Assembly: GCF_014218335.1 (NCBI RefSeq) | Contig: NZ_AP023367.1 | Coordinates: 1,241,501-1,305,500 of the forward strand | Length of the DNA: 64,000 nt | From: Anaerocolumna cellulosilytica | Lineage (GTDB): Bacteria; Bacillota; Clostridia; Lachnospirales; Lachnospiraceae | Direction of reading: 5' to 3' | Shown: piece after piece, positions 18,326 to 26,949 of the stretch | How positions within the stretch are numbered: the stretch's first letter is position 1 | How the letters are laid out: the number at the start of each line of letters is the position of its first letter | Program-made: the position numbers and the translations under genes | Notes under the pieces: generated by a model | The model's database searches: none | What the model saw: the letters and a program-made list of their open reading frames with translations, nothing else | Told to the model about the DNA's origin: nothing

Positions 18326-18350
18326 GAAAACCGACAGATGTTTCTGTCAG
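18326..18350 (-). terminator. terminator-like hairpin in the riboswitch expression platform
   Basis: Read on the minus strand, CTGACAGA-AACA-TCTGTCGG is followed by TTTTCTTG. It lies about 50 nt after the riboswitch core and 230 nt before the DUF4430 start, where a transcription-attenuation platform would be expected. The switching partner sequence was not resolved. Confidence 0.5.
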
Positions 18351-18397
18351 CAGACTATGTACCTAATCCAATCCTCGTGGCTTATGCGGTACGAATA

Positions 18398-18579
18398 TCA
18401 AGCAGGTATTCTGACTTATGTATCAACATTTACCAAAAATCTTCCCAGGAGTCTTCCCAGTGATATAACAGCTTTTTGCTGTTTTGGCAAACTACACATT
18501 TACAGCGGCGAGACCGTACAGGTATTACACCTGTTTCCCTATTATGTCTTATAAAATAGTATTTAATAAGACCACTTGA
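18398..18579 (-). ncRNA. cobalamin riboswitch
   Basis: On the minus strand the core reads GGGAAACAGGTG...CGGTCTCGCCGCTGT, and 80 nt later comes the B12 box CATAAGTCAGAATACCTGC. P1 is formed by TCAAG (18575-18579) and CTTGA (18398-18402). These conserved blocks in this order define the B12 (cobalamin) riboswitch family. It lies in the leader of the DUF4430 and ECF S-component genes, so those should be repressed when cobalamin is plentiful. Confidence 0.9.
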
Positions 18580-18640
18580 AATTGTTATGTTATGGTATAA
18601 AAGAATATATACATGGAAGCATATACCATAAGACATATGA

Positions 18641-18770
18641 GTTACAACTTTCATTCGAATAAGATTTACCGGTAAGGTTATGCCGGAATGAGAGAACTGA
18701 GTTGAAGGCAGTCTCCATTCGTATGGCATAACACTTGGTAAATAGCCGGTAAATTTGTGAACGTTGTAAT
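18641..18770 (-). ncRNA. nested-stem leader structure upstream of the cobalamin riboswitch
   Basis: Three perfect nested stems share one axis: TTACAAC/GTTGTAA, TTTACCGG/CCGGTAAA, TTATGCC/GGCATAA, capped by GAATG/CATTC with an inner CTG/CAG. The structure starts at the predicted transcription start. A further perfect 10-bp stem, TTATGGTATA/TATACCATAA, lies between it and the riboswitch. I know no riboswitch class with this pattern; it could be an extra regulatory domain or a small inverted-repeat insertion. Confidence 0.6.
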
Positions 18771-18773
18771 CAA

Positions 18774-18802
18774 AGTATAGCATTCCATTTATTTCTTGTC
18801 AA
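18774..18802 (-). promoter_or_regulatory. promoter of the B12 uptake unit
   Basis: On the minus strand a perfect TTGACA (18797-18802), a 17-bp spacer and TATACT (18774-18779). The transcript would start near 18767, giving a leader of about 665 nt before the DUF4430 gene. Confidence 0.75.
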
Positions 18803-18874
18803 CTGGCTATAGACACCTACTACGAGTACAAAAGTTACAGAAATATTAAAGGCGCATATATATTCAAAAATGAC

Positions 18875-18903
18875 TTGCACTTTTTTATAAAGTGGATTAT
18901 TCT
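18875..18903 (+). promoter_or_regulatory. promoter of the aldose epimerase gene
   Basis: TTGCAC (18875-18880), 17 bp, TATTCT (18898-18903), 35 bp before the start codon at 18939. It diverges from the B12 promoter about 75 bp away. Confidence 0.5.
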
Positions 18904-18938
18904 AGTAATTAACAATGCAGATATAAAGGAGAATATAT

Positions 18939-20000
18939 ATGAGTATTAAAAAACATTCCTTTGGTAAGACAAAGGATGGAAAAGAAGCAACTCTTTATAC
19001 CTTGATTAATAAAAATGGTATGTCAGTAAGCTTTACGAATTACGGTGCCAATATCGTCAATATTTTAGTACCTGATAAAAACGGAAAATTAGATGATGTT
19101 GTGTTAGGTTATGATAATGTAAGAGGTTATGAAATCAATTCTCCAGGATATGGATCTTTTATCGGACGCCACGCGAACCGTATCGGTGGTGCAGTATTTG
19201 TATTAAATGATAAAAAATATGAACTTGAAAAAAACGATGGGGAAAATAATCTTCACGGTGGTTTCAAAAGTTATAACAAATTTTGGTATGAAGTTGAGAC
19301 CTTTGAAGAAGAAGATGCTGATTCTATTGAATTTTCCAGACTAAGTCCTGATATGGAACAGGGTTTTCCGGGCAATCTTGATATCAGTGTAACTTATACT
19401 TTGACAGATGACAATGAACTGGTGATTGAATATCTTGCAGTTTCTGATAAGGATACCGTAGTAAACTTAACAAATCACTCCTACTTTAACCTGTCAGGCC
19501 ATAATTCTGGAAGTGTTTTAAAACAGAAAGTTATACTGGAAGCAGACAAGTTCACACCCACGGATGCAGCTTTGATTCCGACAGGGGAATTAAGAGATGT
19601 AAACGGGACACCTATGGATTTTCGTACATTAAAAGCTTTGGGACAAGATATTGAAGAGGATTATGAGCCGCTAAAATTGGCCGGAGGATATGATCATAAC
19701 TTTGTTCTTAATACCAATGGCAGTGATGTAGAGAAGATTGGTGAAATGATTGACGATAAGAGTGGACGTAAAATGGAAATATTCACAAACATGCCGGGAA
19801 TTCAGTTATACACCGGTAACTTTATCAGTGGTAAAGAGGCAGGTAAGGGAGGCTATATTTATCAGAAACGTGATGGTGTCTGTTTTGAAACACAGTACTT
19901 TCCGGATTCCTGTAATAAAGGAGAATTTCCTTCAAGTATCTTAAAAGCAGGTAATGAATATGACTTTGTAACGGTTTTCAAATTTTCCGCAGATAAGTAA
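18939..20000 (+). CDS. galM: aldose 1-epimerase
   Basis: A 353-residue galactose-mutarotase-fold enzyme that interconverts alpha and beta anomers of hexoses, in the cytosol. Visible family motifs are GSFIGRHANRI (about 70), NNLHGG, LTNHSYFNLSGH with the catalytic His, GGYDHNFVL and FETQYFPDS with the catalytic Glu near the C-terminus. AAAGGAGAATATAT precedes the ATG. It is a single-gene unit ending at a strong terminator, away from any galactose operon. Confidence 0.92.
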   Translation: MSIKKHSFGKTKDGKEATLYTLINKNGMSVSFTNYGANIVNILVPDKNGKLDDVVLGYDNVRGYEINSPGYGSFIGRHANRIGGAVFVLNDKKYELEKNDGENNLHGGFKSYNKFWYEVETFEEEDADSIEFSRLSPDMEQGFPGNLDISVTYTLTDDNELVIEYLAVSDKDTVVNLTNHSYFNLSGHNSGSVLKQKVILEADKFTPTDAALIPTGELRDVNGTPMDFRTLKALGQDIEEDYEPLKLAGGYDHNFVLNTNGSDVEKIGEMIDDKSGRKMEIFTNMPGIQLYTGNFISGKEAGKGGYIYQKRDGVCFETQYFPDSCNKGEFPSSILKAGNEYDFVTVFKFSADK

Positions 20001-20052
20001 GATAATATTTCTAACTTCGTAATAATAGCTATAAAACTTAAAAAATATTTAG

Positions 20053-20099
20053 AAAAAGTGCTTACGACTCCAAATTTTAGGAGTATAAGCACTTTTTTA
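20053..20099 (+). terminator. bidirectional terminator between galM and upp
   Basis: AAAAAGTGCTTA and AGCACTTTTTT pair around an inner ACTCC/GGAGT stem. Flanking A and T runs let it serve both convergent genes. Confidence 0.85.
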
Positions 20100-20116
20100 T
20101 GGGGTTGCGTATATAA

Positions 20117-20746
20117 TTATTTAGTACCGTATATTCTATCTCCGGCATCTCCAAGTCCTGGGAGAATATAGCCACGTTCATCCAGACGTTCGTCTAAGGC
20201 ACCAATATAAACATCAACATCCGGATGTTCCTTTGTAAATCGTTTTACACCTTCAGGAGCAGCAATTAAACATAGGAAATGAATCTTGGCAATCCCCTTA
20301 TTTTTTAATAAGGTAATGGCGGCACTGGCAGAACCGCCGGTAGCCAGCATAGGATCAACTACAAAGATTTCTCTTTCTTCTGCATCACTTGGCATTTTGC
20401 AGAAATACTCAACGGGTTCAAGAGTCTCTTCATTACGGTATAAACCAACATGTCCAACTTTTGCATTAGGAATCAGGTTTAAGATACCATCAGCCATATG
20501 GAGGCCAGCCCTCAGAATAGGTACGATGCAAAGTTTTTTACCTGCAATTTCCTGTGCTATCGTTTTAACGAGAGGAGTTTCTATCTCAATGTCAGCAAGA
20601 GGAAGTTCCCTTGTTGCTTCATAACAGATTAACATGGCAACTTCGGATACTAGGTCACGGAATTCCTTGGTTGAGGTGGTTTTACGCCTCATAATACCGA
20701 TTTTGTGCTGAATTAACGGGTGATTCATAATAGTTACTTTTGACAT
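20117..20746 (-). CDS. upp: uracil phosphoribosyltransferase
   Basis: It makes UMP from uracil and PRPP in pyrimidine salvage. [20 protein letters not shown] at the start, [12 protein letters not shown] in the middle, the PRPP loop [13 protein letters not shown] and the C-terminal uracil-binding [16 protein letters not shown] are all as in UPRT. At 209 residues it is full length. TTGGAGGCACGACT precedes the start on the minus strand. Confidence 0.96.
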   Translation of the reverse strand: MSKVTIMNHPLIQHKIGIMRRKTTSTKEFRDLVSEVAMLICYEATRELPLADIEIETPLVKTIAQEIAGKKLCIVPILRAGLHMADGILNLIPNAKVGHVGLYRNEETLEPVEYFCKMPSDAEEREIFVVDPMLATGGSASAAITLLKNKGIAKIHFLCLIAAPEGVKRFTKEHPDVDVYIGALDERLDERGYILPGLGDAGDRIYGTK

Positions 20747-21342
20747 AGTCGTGCCTCCAAATATTTTTATTCACGTGTATGTCTGCCTGTGACAGACGGA
20801 ATTTTTGCTCTACCAATCATTATAACAAAATTTCATGCCTAAGAAAAGCATAAATTTATATATTACAAAACTTTTTCATAAATAAAAGAGAAGAATGAAG
20901 TATCAATGAATTCTTATGATCCAATTATACATTATGATTCATTTAAAAAGTTTTAATCAAGGATGAGCTGAATAAATAGTTGGAAAGTGAAAGGAAAAAG
21001 TACTCAGAACAGAGGAGAAGCCCGGTAGAGGGGGGAGGGTAACTACCAGGCTTTGTTTTATGAAAAAAATTATCTTATAAGCGAATTAGTATAACATGTT
21101 GTTTCAATTTCTATGATTTTATTATAATAGACATATATGTTTATTGTATGGATGATTTGTGAACATTTTATGAATATTTAAATCTATTCAAAAATAGAGA
21201 AAAACTGTTAAAATAAGGAGCTATTCACAGGAATTTCAGAGGCTACAATCCGCAAGGGTACAGATACTAAGAGAAACATCTATCCAAAGCAAAAAATAAT
21301 ATTTGTCCGGAGTGAATAAATAGATGAGAGGAAGGTAACCAC
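20747..21342. other. 600-bp intergenic region with an orphan terminator
   Basis: No clear gene was found between the divergent upp and 21343 genes. A terminator-like hairpin on the plus strand (21018-21060) has arms AAGCCCGGTAG and CTACCAGGCTT, then TGTTTTA, with no recognised gene feeding it. A 16-residue reading frame (20906-20956) upstream has only a weak ribosome site. The terminator suggests a short transcript, perhaps a small RNA. Confidence 0.4.
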
Positions 21343-21810
21343 ATGGCCAGCGTCTTTAAAAAACTAATCAGTAGTGAACTAGGTGAAAATAATTACAACA
21401 AATATTTTTTTGTATGCCAGAAAAGCCTGCAAAACAAAGTATTTGACAGTAAAGAGATATACAATGACATATATGAAAACTTAAAAAACAAAGACAGAAT
21501 AACGATTAAAAAAATGCAGGGACGTTTAAATGATGCCATGTTTCTTGCAATACGCATCAGCAAGACTTACTTTTTTTCATTTTTATTTTTTATAGGAGCT
21601 ATCTTTTTTTTAATCACAAAAGACTTGCATCCTATCATTACAATATTAAGCATTTTATTGATGATAATGTTATTCTTAGCAAAAACTTATGAATTTATTG
21701 TTAACAAATATTGTTTTATTGATGCCCATATTGTATTAGTCTATAAGACAGTACTGGACAAAATGCTGATACCCGGTGATGGAAATAATAATACCGGGGT
21801 TAATAGCTGA
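21343..21810 (+). CDS. small two-pass membrane protein, unknown
   Basis: A 155-residue protein. Residues 1-60 are charged and Lys/Asn-rich. Two transmembrane helices follow (FFSFLFFIGAIFFLI, about 67-82, and IITILSILLMIMLFLA, about 90-107), with a short C-terminal tail. I recognise no family. The ATG follows GAGGAAGGTAACC. It stands alone between a long intergenic gap and the convergent S41 peptidase. Confidence 0.65.
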   Translation: MASVFKKLISSELGENNYNKYFFVCQKSLQNKVFDSKEIYNDIYENLKNKDRITIKKMQGRLNDAMFLAIRISKTYFFSFLFFIGAIFFLITKDLHPIITILSILLMIMLFLAKTYEFIVNKYCFIDAHIVLVYKTVLDKMLIPGDGNNNTGVNS

Positions 21811-21824
21811 CAACCATAAGAAGA

Positions 21825-21863
21825 GGACGTATATATGGGTGCTTATTGTTCTGATATACGTCC
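21825..21863. terminator. inverted repeat between convergent genes
   Basis: GGACGTATAT and ATATACGTCC are perfect 10-bp complements around 19 nt, between the stops of the genes at 21343 and 21896. No long T run follows, so termination is likely from position rather than from sequence alone. Confidence 0.45.
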
Positions 21864-21895
21864 ATTCTTGCGTCTATGAGGTATATTTTTTCCTA

Positions 21896-23251
21896 TTAAT
21901 TCTGATTCAAAAGGTAGTCTATGATAACATCTTTATTTAGTTTAAAGTCCTGTATGTCCGGTTTTAATACAATATCAGGCTGAATGGTTTTCGCATCATC
22001 CTCCGTCAATTTAAAATATTTCACAGAATAAGTAACAGGTAGTTGAGAATTAGGCAAATTGAAATGTTTAACTTCTCCATAGGAATTAGGAGAACCGCCG
22101 GTGGATTCACCGATTAAGACAGCACCAGGAACTGTCTTTTTTAAATCTAATACTGCCATTAAACCGGAGGAAAAGGTTTCACGTCCGATAATTACATATA
22201 CAGAAGTATCAGGATACTCTTTTATGAAATTGTTCAGACTTTTAAGAAAAGGGTTAATGACTGTAGAATTGCCTCCTGTGTTATTTCTTAAATCTATTAT
22301 GATTTTTGAAACTTTTTTAGAAACAGTGCTTTGCCACATCTTTTTATTAAACTCTTGAAAGTTCATTGGCTCCATATTGGTGCAGACATTATATTTGAAA
22401 TATAATGTCTTATCTTCTTCTAAGAGGTTATACCAATAGTAGTCTTCGTTGCTATAATCATAAAAATAGACGTTTCTGTCGGTGTCGTAGGTTAGGTAAT
22501 AATTGGGGGATTCACCGTAGGACAATGTGTTTATGCGTGCAGTTATAATAGTACCATGGTCATCGCCTGTTTCAAAATCAAAGACAGTAGAATGTTCGTC
22601 AGGTATCAGACCCAGGCCCAATAAATATCCAGGAGATTTTAGATATCCAGGCAGGTTATATAGCTTCCATTGTTCATTCTCACTGGGTATCAAGGCAGAA
22701 AGTTTAGGTATTATCTCATTTATATCTGTACCATTAATTCTAGATACTTTGGAAAATATAATATCCGCTAGATTAGTATCCGCGTTTATGACGTAAATAC
22801 CACCGTCTAAGTAATAAAAATCCATAGGGTATGTGTAACCGTCCCAAGTATTGATAGTGGTATGAGCATCTCCAATGGATGCAACGAGCTTTTGCAGTTC
22901 AACAAAAATAGCGGAATTATCTTTTGTGTCCACTTGATTCATAATAGAATGAACGTTACTTTCGAATTCTTTTTTTGTTATGTTATGATAAGGATTTTTA
23001 TGCTTTTTGGTTAATTGTTCTGTAAGGAAGACAATGTCTTCCTTTAAAAGGAGGTTTCTTTTATCGCTAGTATAGTCATTTTGCAGGATAATATCTCTGT
23101 TACTCTGACTTATACCGGTAGAGTTCTTACTATTGGATTCAATCGTAGTATTCTGACTTGTTACTGGGGTAAATAATTTACATCCCCCTAATACGGCAGT
23201 ACTTAAGATGAAAAGGGTACCAATAACAATAAATGGTTTGATGACTTTCAT
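21896..23251 (-). CDS. S41-family (C-terminal processing-type) peptidase lipoprotein
   Basis: A 451-residue lipoprotein: the signal ends in the lipobox LGGC, so it should be anchored on the outer face of the membrane. The second half is an S41/tail-specific protease domain: KIIIDLRNNTGGN near 308, then GRETFSSGLMA with the likely catalytic Ser, and GESTGGSPNSYGEV. The usual PDZ domain is not evident. The N-terminal half (EDIVFLTEQLTKKHKNPYHN) matches the helical cap of stand-alone S41 hydrolases. Substrate unknown. GAAAGGATAATCATC precedes the start. Confidence 0.82.
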   Translation of the reverse strand: MKVIKPFIVIGTLFILSTAVLGGCKLFTPVTSQNTTIESNSKNSTGISQSNRDIILQNDYTSDKRNLLLKEDIVFLTEQLTKKHKNPYHNITKKEFESNVHSIMNQVDTKDNSAIFVELQKLVASIGDAHTTINTWDGYTYPMDFYYLDGGIYVINADTNLADIIFSKVSRINGTDINEIIPKLSALIPSENEQWKLYNLPGYLKSPGYLLGLGLIPDEHSTVFDFETGDDHGTIITARINTLSYGESPNYYLTYDTDRNVYFYDYSNEDYYWYNLLEEDKTLYFKYNVCTNMEPMNFQEFNKKMWQSTVSKKVSKIIIDLRNNTGGNSTVINPFLKSLNNFIKEYPDTSVYVIIGRETFSSGLMAVLDLKKTVPGAVLIGESTGGSPNSYGEVKHFNLPNSQLPVTYSVKYFKLTEDDAKTIQPDIVLKPDIQDFKLNKDVIIDYLLNQN

Positions 23252-23633
23252 GATGATTATCCTTTCTAAATTCTACTCACATTTACCTAAATCAATTTAA
23301 AACACCTTGTTGCTTTCACAAAGCTGATGGAGGCCACTAAGGATATTAAAGCATATTTTCCCAATAATTAATAGATAGAATTCTTCTAAAATACATTAAA
23401 ATTATATTAAAGAATAGTTTCTGTATAATATTTTAAACCCTCTTTAATAATATGCCGCTAAAGTCGCAGATGGAAGCTTGAATAAATATCATAAGATAAT
23501 TCTTTTCGTGTGTTGTATTTTCATTGTATATGTATTAATATGGAGGCAGGTAAAGCATATAATCAACTGCTATTCTAAGTAGTTTATTTTGAATAGCAGT
23601 TGGTATAAGTAAATCTCTTTTTTCTTAGATTTA
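23252..23633. other. 382-bp intergenic region with inverted repeat
   Basis: AT-rich with no gene recognised. CAACTGCTATT (23564-23574) and AATAGCAGTTG (23592-23602) form a perfect 11-bp inverted repeat, probably the terminator of the minus-strand gene at 23634. Confidence 0.4.
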
Positions 23634-23990
23634 CTAAACAGGAGACTCATTATTTTTGGTATTATTGCCCGGTTTATCGATATCTGGTATATCACCGTCA
23701 CCATACTCGGTATTAAAATCATAATCCAGATTAATTTTGTCTTTCGCTCCGGTATCTTTGGAAGGAGTACCTTTGCTATCTTTGTAATTATTCATGTTTT
23801 GCCCATGTAATGCAGACAGGCTGCAATACTGCCACAATAGTAAGAGAATTAAACTTTTAATTAATAGTTTTTGCAACTTAATGCTAGCAAACTGTAAAAG
23901 ATTCTCTCGTGGCTTCCTTTCGTTCATTTTAGATTTTCTTTGAATCATAACCCAATTCTGCACAAAGAATTGAAGTACATAGAAAATCAA
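23634..23990 (-). CDS. small hypothetical protein with one hydrophobic segment
   Basis: The frame encodes up to 118 residues; a start at MNERKPRE (23927) would give about 97. One hydrophobic stretch (LLIKSLILLLLWQYCSLSALHG) could be a signal peptide or anchor. The tail is Asp/Asn/Gly/Lys-rich and probably disordered. No family was recognised and both possible starts have poor ribosome sites, so this may not be a real gene. Confidence 0.4.
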   Translation of the reverse strand: MIFYVLQFFVQNWVMIQRKSKMNERKPRENLLQFASIKLQKLLIKSLILLLLWQYCSLSALHGQNMNNYKDSKGTPSKDTGAKDKINLDYDFNTEYGDGDIPDIDKPGNNTKNNESPV

Positions 23991-24128
23991 TATACATTAC
24001 AATTCGTAACAAAGGGTGTTATAAGCGCAGATCTTTCGGGAAATACAGATATATTCTCTTAGGGTTTTCATATTTAGTATGTCACTGAGGGAAAAGTTTA
24101 TGCTCATTTTAGAAAGGATTCGTATGAC

Positions 24129-24980
24129 ATGGTGTACTTAAAGAGCTTTTCTCTACCAAACCAATATCACATAGATATGAATTTGCTTCCTTCTGCATAT
24201 CCATCTTCGGTCTTTTATTTTAAAGAGTTGACATTGATAACATTCGAACGGATTACTATATTTTATGGTGGCAATGGAAGCGGTAAATCAACCTTGCTAA
24301 ATCTTATTTCAGACAAGCTTGGATTACAAAGAATAACAACGGTTGACCGAAGCAAAGAATTTCATAATTTCCTCCATTTATGCAAATATGGGCTTGAAGA
24401 GGAAGAGGAACTAAGGAATGGTCTTCCGGAAGGAAGTAAAATTATATCCAGTGAAGATATAATGGACCATATATTAAACCAGAGAATTAATAATAAAGCA
24501 ACTGGCATCTCTCAGGAGAAATCCTTTGAGGAATATATGAAATATAAATTTAGTGATTTTCATTATAGAAATCTTGAGGATTATGAAAATCTAAAGAAAG
24601 TAAATACAACTAGAAGGCTTACAGCAACAAAATATGTTAACACCAATGCAGGAACAAAGTCCAGAGAATTTTCCAATGGTGAAAACGCTCTTAATTATTT
24701 CGACCGGGAATTAAAAGAAGGGAATCTTTATATATTAGATGAACCAGAAAACAGTTTGTCACCCAGATATCAGTTTGAGCTGACCAAGCTATTAACAGAT
24801 ATGGCAAGATTCTTTAACTGTCAGTTTATTATTGCCACGCATTCACCATTTATACTTTCTGCTGAAGGGGCCAGAATATATAACTTGGATGAAGAACCCG
24901 TAGAAATAAGACGATGGGAAGAGTTAGAAAGTATACGGTTTTATCACGATTTTTTTAAGGAGAGGGACAAGTATTTTTAG
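24129..24980 (+). CDS. stand-alone ABC-type AAA ATPase
   Basis: A 283-residue ATPase of the ABC/AAA_21 type without membrane segments. Walker A GGNGSGKST (about 50), signature-like EFSNGENALNYF, Walker B NLYILDEPENSLSP and the switch ATHSPF are all present, so it should be active. Proteins of this architecture occur as house-keeping ATPases and in defence modules; no partner nuclease is next to it. The ATG at 24129 lies 10 nt after GAAAGG; a five-codon frame at 24124 overlaps it. A perfect inverted-repeat terminator follows. Confidence 0.82.
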   Translation: MVYLKSFSLPNQYHIDMNLLPSAYPSSVFYFKELTLITFERITIFYGGNGSGKSTLLNLISDKLGLQRITTVDRSKEFHNFLHLCKYGLEEEEELRNGLPEGSKIISSEDIMDHILNQRINNKATGISQEKSFEEYMKYKFSDFHYRNLEDYENLKKVNTTRRLTATKYVNTNAGTKSREFSNGENALNYFDRELKEGNLYILDEPENSLSPRYQFELTKLLTDMARFFNCQFIIATHSPFILSAEGARIYNLDEEPVEIRRWEELESIRFYHDFFKERDKYF

Positions 24981-24986
24981 TTTTTA

Positions 24987-25027
24987 AAAACCTTATTTAT
25001 GAAAGCCATACTCATAAATAAGGTTTT
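24987..25027. terminator. bidirectional terminator, 15-bp perfect inverted repeat
   Basis: AAAACCTTATTTATG and CATAAATAAGGTTTT pair perfectly around 11 nt between convergent genes. A/T-rich ends serve both strands. Confidence 0.8.
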
Positions 25028-25046
25028 AAGTGAGAGTAACAGAGAA

Positions 25047-25427
25047 TTATCCACGTATTTCTATTAATTCATTATCAGGTCCTCTAAATAAAACCCGCAT
25101 CCAGCCCTTTTCTTCCGGAATTCTTGGGCTAGGAACGTGAGGTTCAAAAACAACAGGAATACCGGCATTTTTTAGGCGTAGGTAATCTGAATAGAAATCA
25201 TCACTGATGAGGCAGAAATGATATCCGTTATTTTGTCTGTTGTCTGTCCAGTGTTCAAATTCTAAAATTGTATCACCAAGCCGCAGATAAACCACTTTTT
25301 CTAATTCAGGTATTCCAGGAACATCATGTTCAAAATATTTCTGAAAGCCAAAATATGTCTCATAAAAATCGATAGATTTCTGTCTGTCTTTTACTGAAAA
25401 GGCAATATGATCAATTCTTTTAAACAT
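25047..25427 (-). CDS. VOC (glyoxalase/dioxygenase superfamily) protein
   Basis: 126 residues built as two beta-alpha-beta-beta-beta modules. Motifs: IDHIAFSVKDRQKSIDFYE at the start, LEFEHW mid-way, and GPDNELIEI at the end, which gives the usual metal-ligand Glu. The family covers glyoxalase I, fosfomycin-resistance and extradiol enzymes; the substrate cannot be named. It lies 85 bp downstream of a cupin gene on the same strand, likely one unit, with a HxlR regulator divergent from both. Confidence 0.85.
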   Translation of the reverse strand: MFKRIDHIAFSVKDRQKSIDFYETYFGFQKYFEHDVPGIPELEKVVYLRLGDTILEFEHWTDNRQNNGYHFCLISDDFYSDYLRLKNAGIPVVFEPHVPSPRIPEEKGWMRVLFRGPDNELIEIRG

Positions 25428-25512
25428 AAATCCTTATCCTTTCTTTTACAGTCTATTGCATTTAAAAGTTACAATAGATATCTATATCTTTCCCAAGTTG
25501 ATATGAAAGGTG

Positions 25513-25839
25513 TTATACATCTGAGGGAAGAATATTTTTTATCTGTAACACAATCAGGTCTTTTGTACTTGTATTGTTAAAACCATGGAACTCTCCCCGC
25601 GGCGAATATATAACATCATATTCTTTTAAAGCAGTAGGTTCTTTATTAATGGTAATAGTACCTTCACCGGATAGGATGTAAAATACCTCATCTAAATCTG
25701 AATGTTTATGATCAGGTGTAGTCTGCCCAGGTGCATATTGTAATAACCCTATATCCAATGTCCCTTCCTTAAAAATCTCAGTGCGGTTATTTTTAACCGA
25801 AACAGATTTAAGTATGGACGTAATATTAACTTTTTTCAT
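25513..25839 (-). CDS. small cupin-domain protein
   Basis: A 108-residue single cupin barrel. Cupin motif 1 is PDHKHSDLDEVFYILSGEG, with His and Glu metal ligands, and motif 2 is PRGEFHGFNN. I chose the ATG at 25839, which has GAAAGGATAAAC before it; the longer frame adds 15 residues without a ribosome site. Such proteins bind a metal and may be isomerases, sugar enzymes or sensors. It probably forms a unit with the VOC gene and is divergent from the HxlR regulator gene. Confidence 0.83.
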   Translation of the reverse strand: MKKVNITSILKSVSVKNNRTEIFKEGTLDIGLLQYAPGQTTPDHKHSDLDEVFYILSGEGTITINKEPTALKEYDVIYSPRGEFHGFNNTSTKDLIVLQIKNILPSDV

Positions 25840-26102
25840 GTTTATCCTTTCTCTGACATACTTATAACAGTATATCAAAGCCACTATATAGTACAGAAAA
25901 AATTTCTTGTGGCATCCTTTCGTTAAGTTTTATTTCTTTCAGTATCGATAGAAATTAATTTGTAATTTAGCTGTCGTGTTAAATATTCATGAATATCATA
26001 GTTCTATCATAATAGGAGTACAATCAAATTGCAAGAAGGCACTATTTTGTGTTATACTAACTAAACAGTAAGTATTACGTTATAATGATTGGAGAAATTG
26101 GG

Positions 26103-26420
26103 ATGTCATGTGATAATTCATGTCCGATTGAGCACACTGTTAATTTAATCGGTCATAAATGGAAGGTACTCATTATAAGAAATTTAATGAATCACGGTAC
26201 TTTAAGATTCGGTGAACTTAGTAAAGGAATTCATGGTATCAGCCAGAAAATGTTAACACAGCAGCTTAGGCAACTGGAGGAGGATCGAATTGTTCAAAGA
26301 AAAGTCTACCCGGAAGTTCCTCCAAAGGTGGAATACACTTTGACAGAACTGGGAATGACCTTAAAACCTATTTTGGATGCAATGAGCAGTTGGGGGAGTG
26401 AACATATAAAGACCAGGTAG
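26103..26420 (+). CDS. HxlR-family transcriptional regulator
   Basis: A 105-residue winged-helix regulator. MSCDNSCPIEHTVNLIGHKW at the start, LRFGELSKGIHGISQKMLTQ in the recognition region and PKVEYTLTELG in the wing are classic HxlR. The two N-terminal cysteines are conserved in members that sense aldehydes or disulfide stress. Start at 26103 follows GGAGAAATTGGG. It is divergent from the cupin/VOC pair, which it probably controls; no operator was resolved. Confidence 0.88.
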   Translation: MSCDNSCPIEHTVNLIGHKWKVLIIRNLMNHGTLRFGELSKGIHGISQKMLTQQLRQLEEDRIVQRKVYPEVPPKVEYTLTELGMTLKPILDAMSSWGSEHIKTR

Positions 26421-26490
26421 ATATTTATTGTGTAATAGATAGATTCTTTATTCATATATTTATAATGACAATGTTTTCTATGGTGAAAAT

Positions 26491-26712
26491 ATGGATAATG
26501 AAAAACAATGGGATAAAGTAAAACTATTTGTAAAAACAGGAATCGTTGTTTTAACATTCCTGTCTCTCTTAGTTCTTGGTATCAACTACATACCAAAAGC
26601 AATGTCTGTAACAAATTCAGCTAATAATAAAAAACTACCTATTTATTGCGTGGATGTAGATGAAAATAAGGTGGCATTAAGCTTTGATGCAGCATGGGGG
26701 AATGGTAGATAA
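26491..26712 (+). pseudogene. truncated polysaccharide deacetylase (N-terminal fragment)
   Basis: 73 residues: a membrane anchor (VKTGIVVLTFLSLLVLGINY) followed by KLPIYCVDVDENKVALSFDAAWGN, which is exactly where NodB-type deacetylases of the PdaA/PdaB kind begin, including the first catalytic Asp. It stops four residues later, so the catalytic barrel is missing. The following 230 bp shows no continuation that I recognise. This is a remnant left by deletion. Confidence 0.72.
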
Positions 26713-26804
26713 GGACTGTAAAAATAATTCAATTTTAATATTGTCCATGGACTAATCATGCAGTTAAATAATAAATATTGAAAAAGGAGAAATCTACATT
26801 AAAA

Positions 26805-26848
26805 AAGGAGCTTTTGCAAGGATTTACTAATCCATGAGCGAAAACTCC
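26805..26848 (+). terminator. hairpin after the deacetylase remnant
   Basis: AGGAGCTTTTGC pairs with GCGAAAACTCCT around an inner GGATT-TACT-AATCC stem. A T-rich CTTCTATTTTG follows. It may have terminated the original deacetylase gene or serve the convergent permease. Confidence 0.5.
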
Positions 26849-26949
26849 TCTTCTATTTTGTTCTCCTATCAGTAATGCGGAGAGTTATAAAGCAAATCAT
26901 TCGTCATAAAGTTTTAAAGGTAGATTATTATAAACTTCTATACAAAAGT

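Noticed and set aside
24124-24141. Five-codon frame (MTWCT) overlapping the AAA ATPase start
   Set aside because: Probably chance; the ribosome site spacing fits the 24129 start as well and no regulatory feature is visible.
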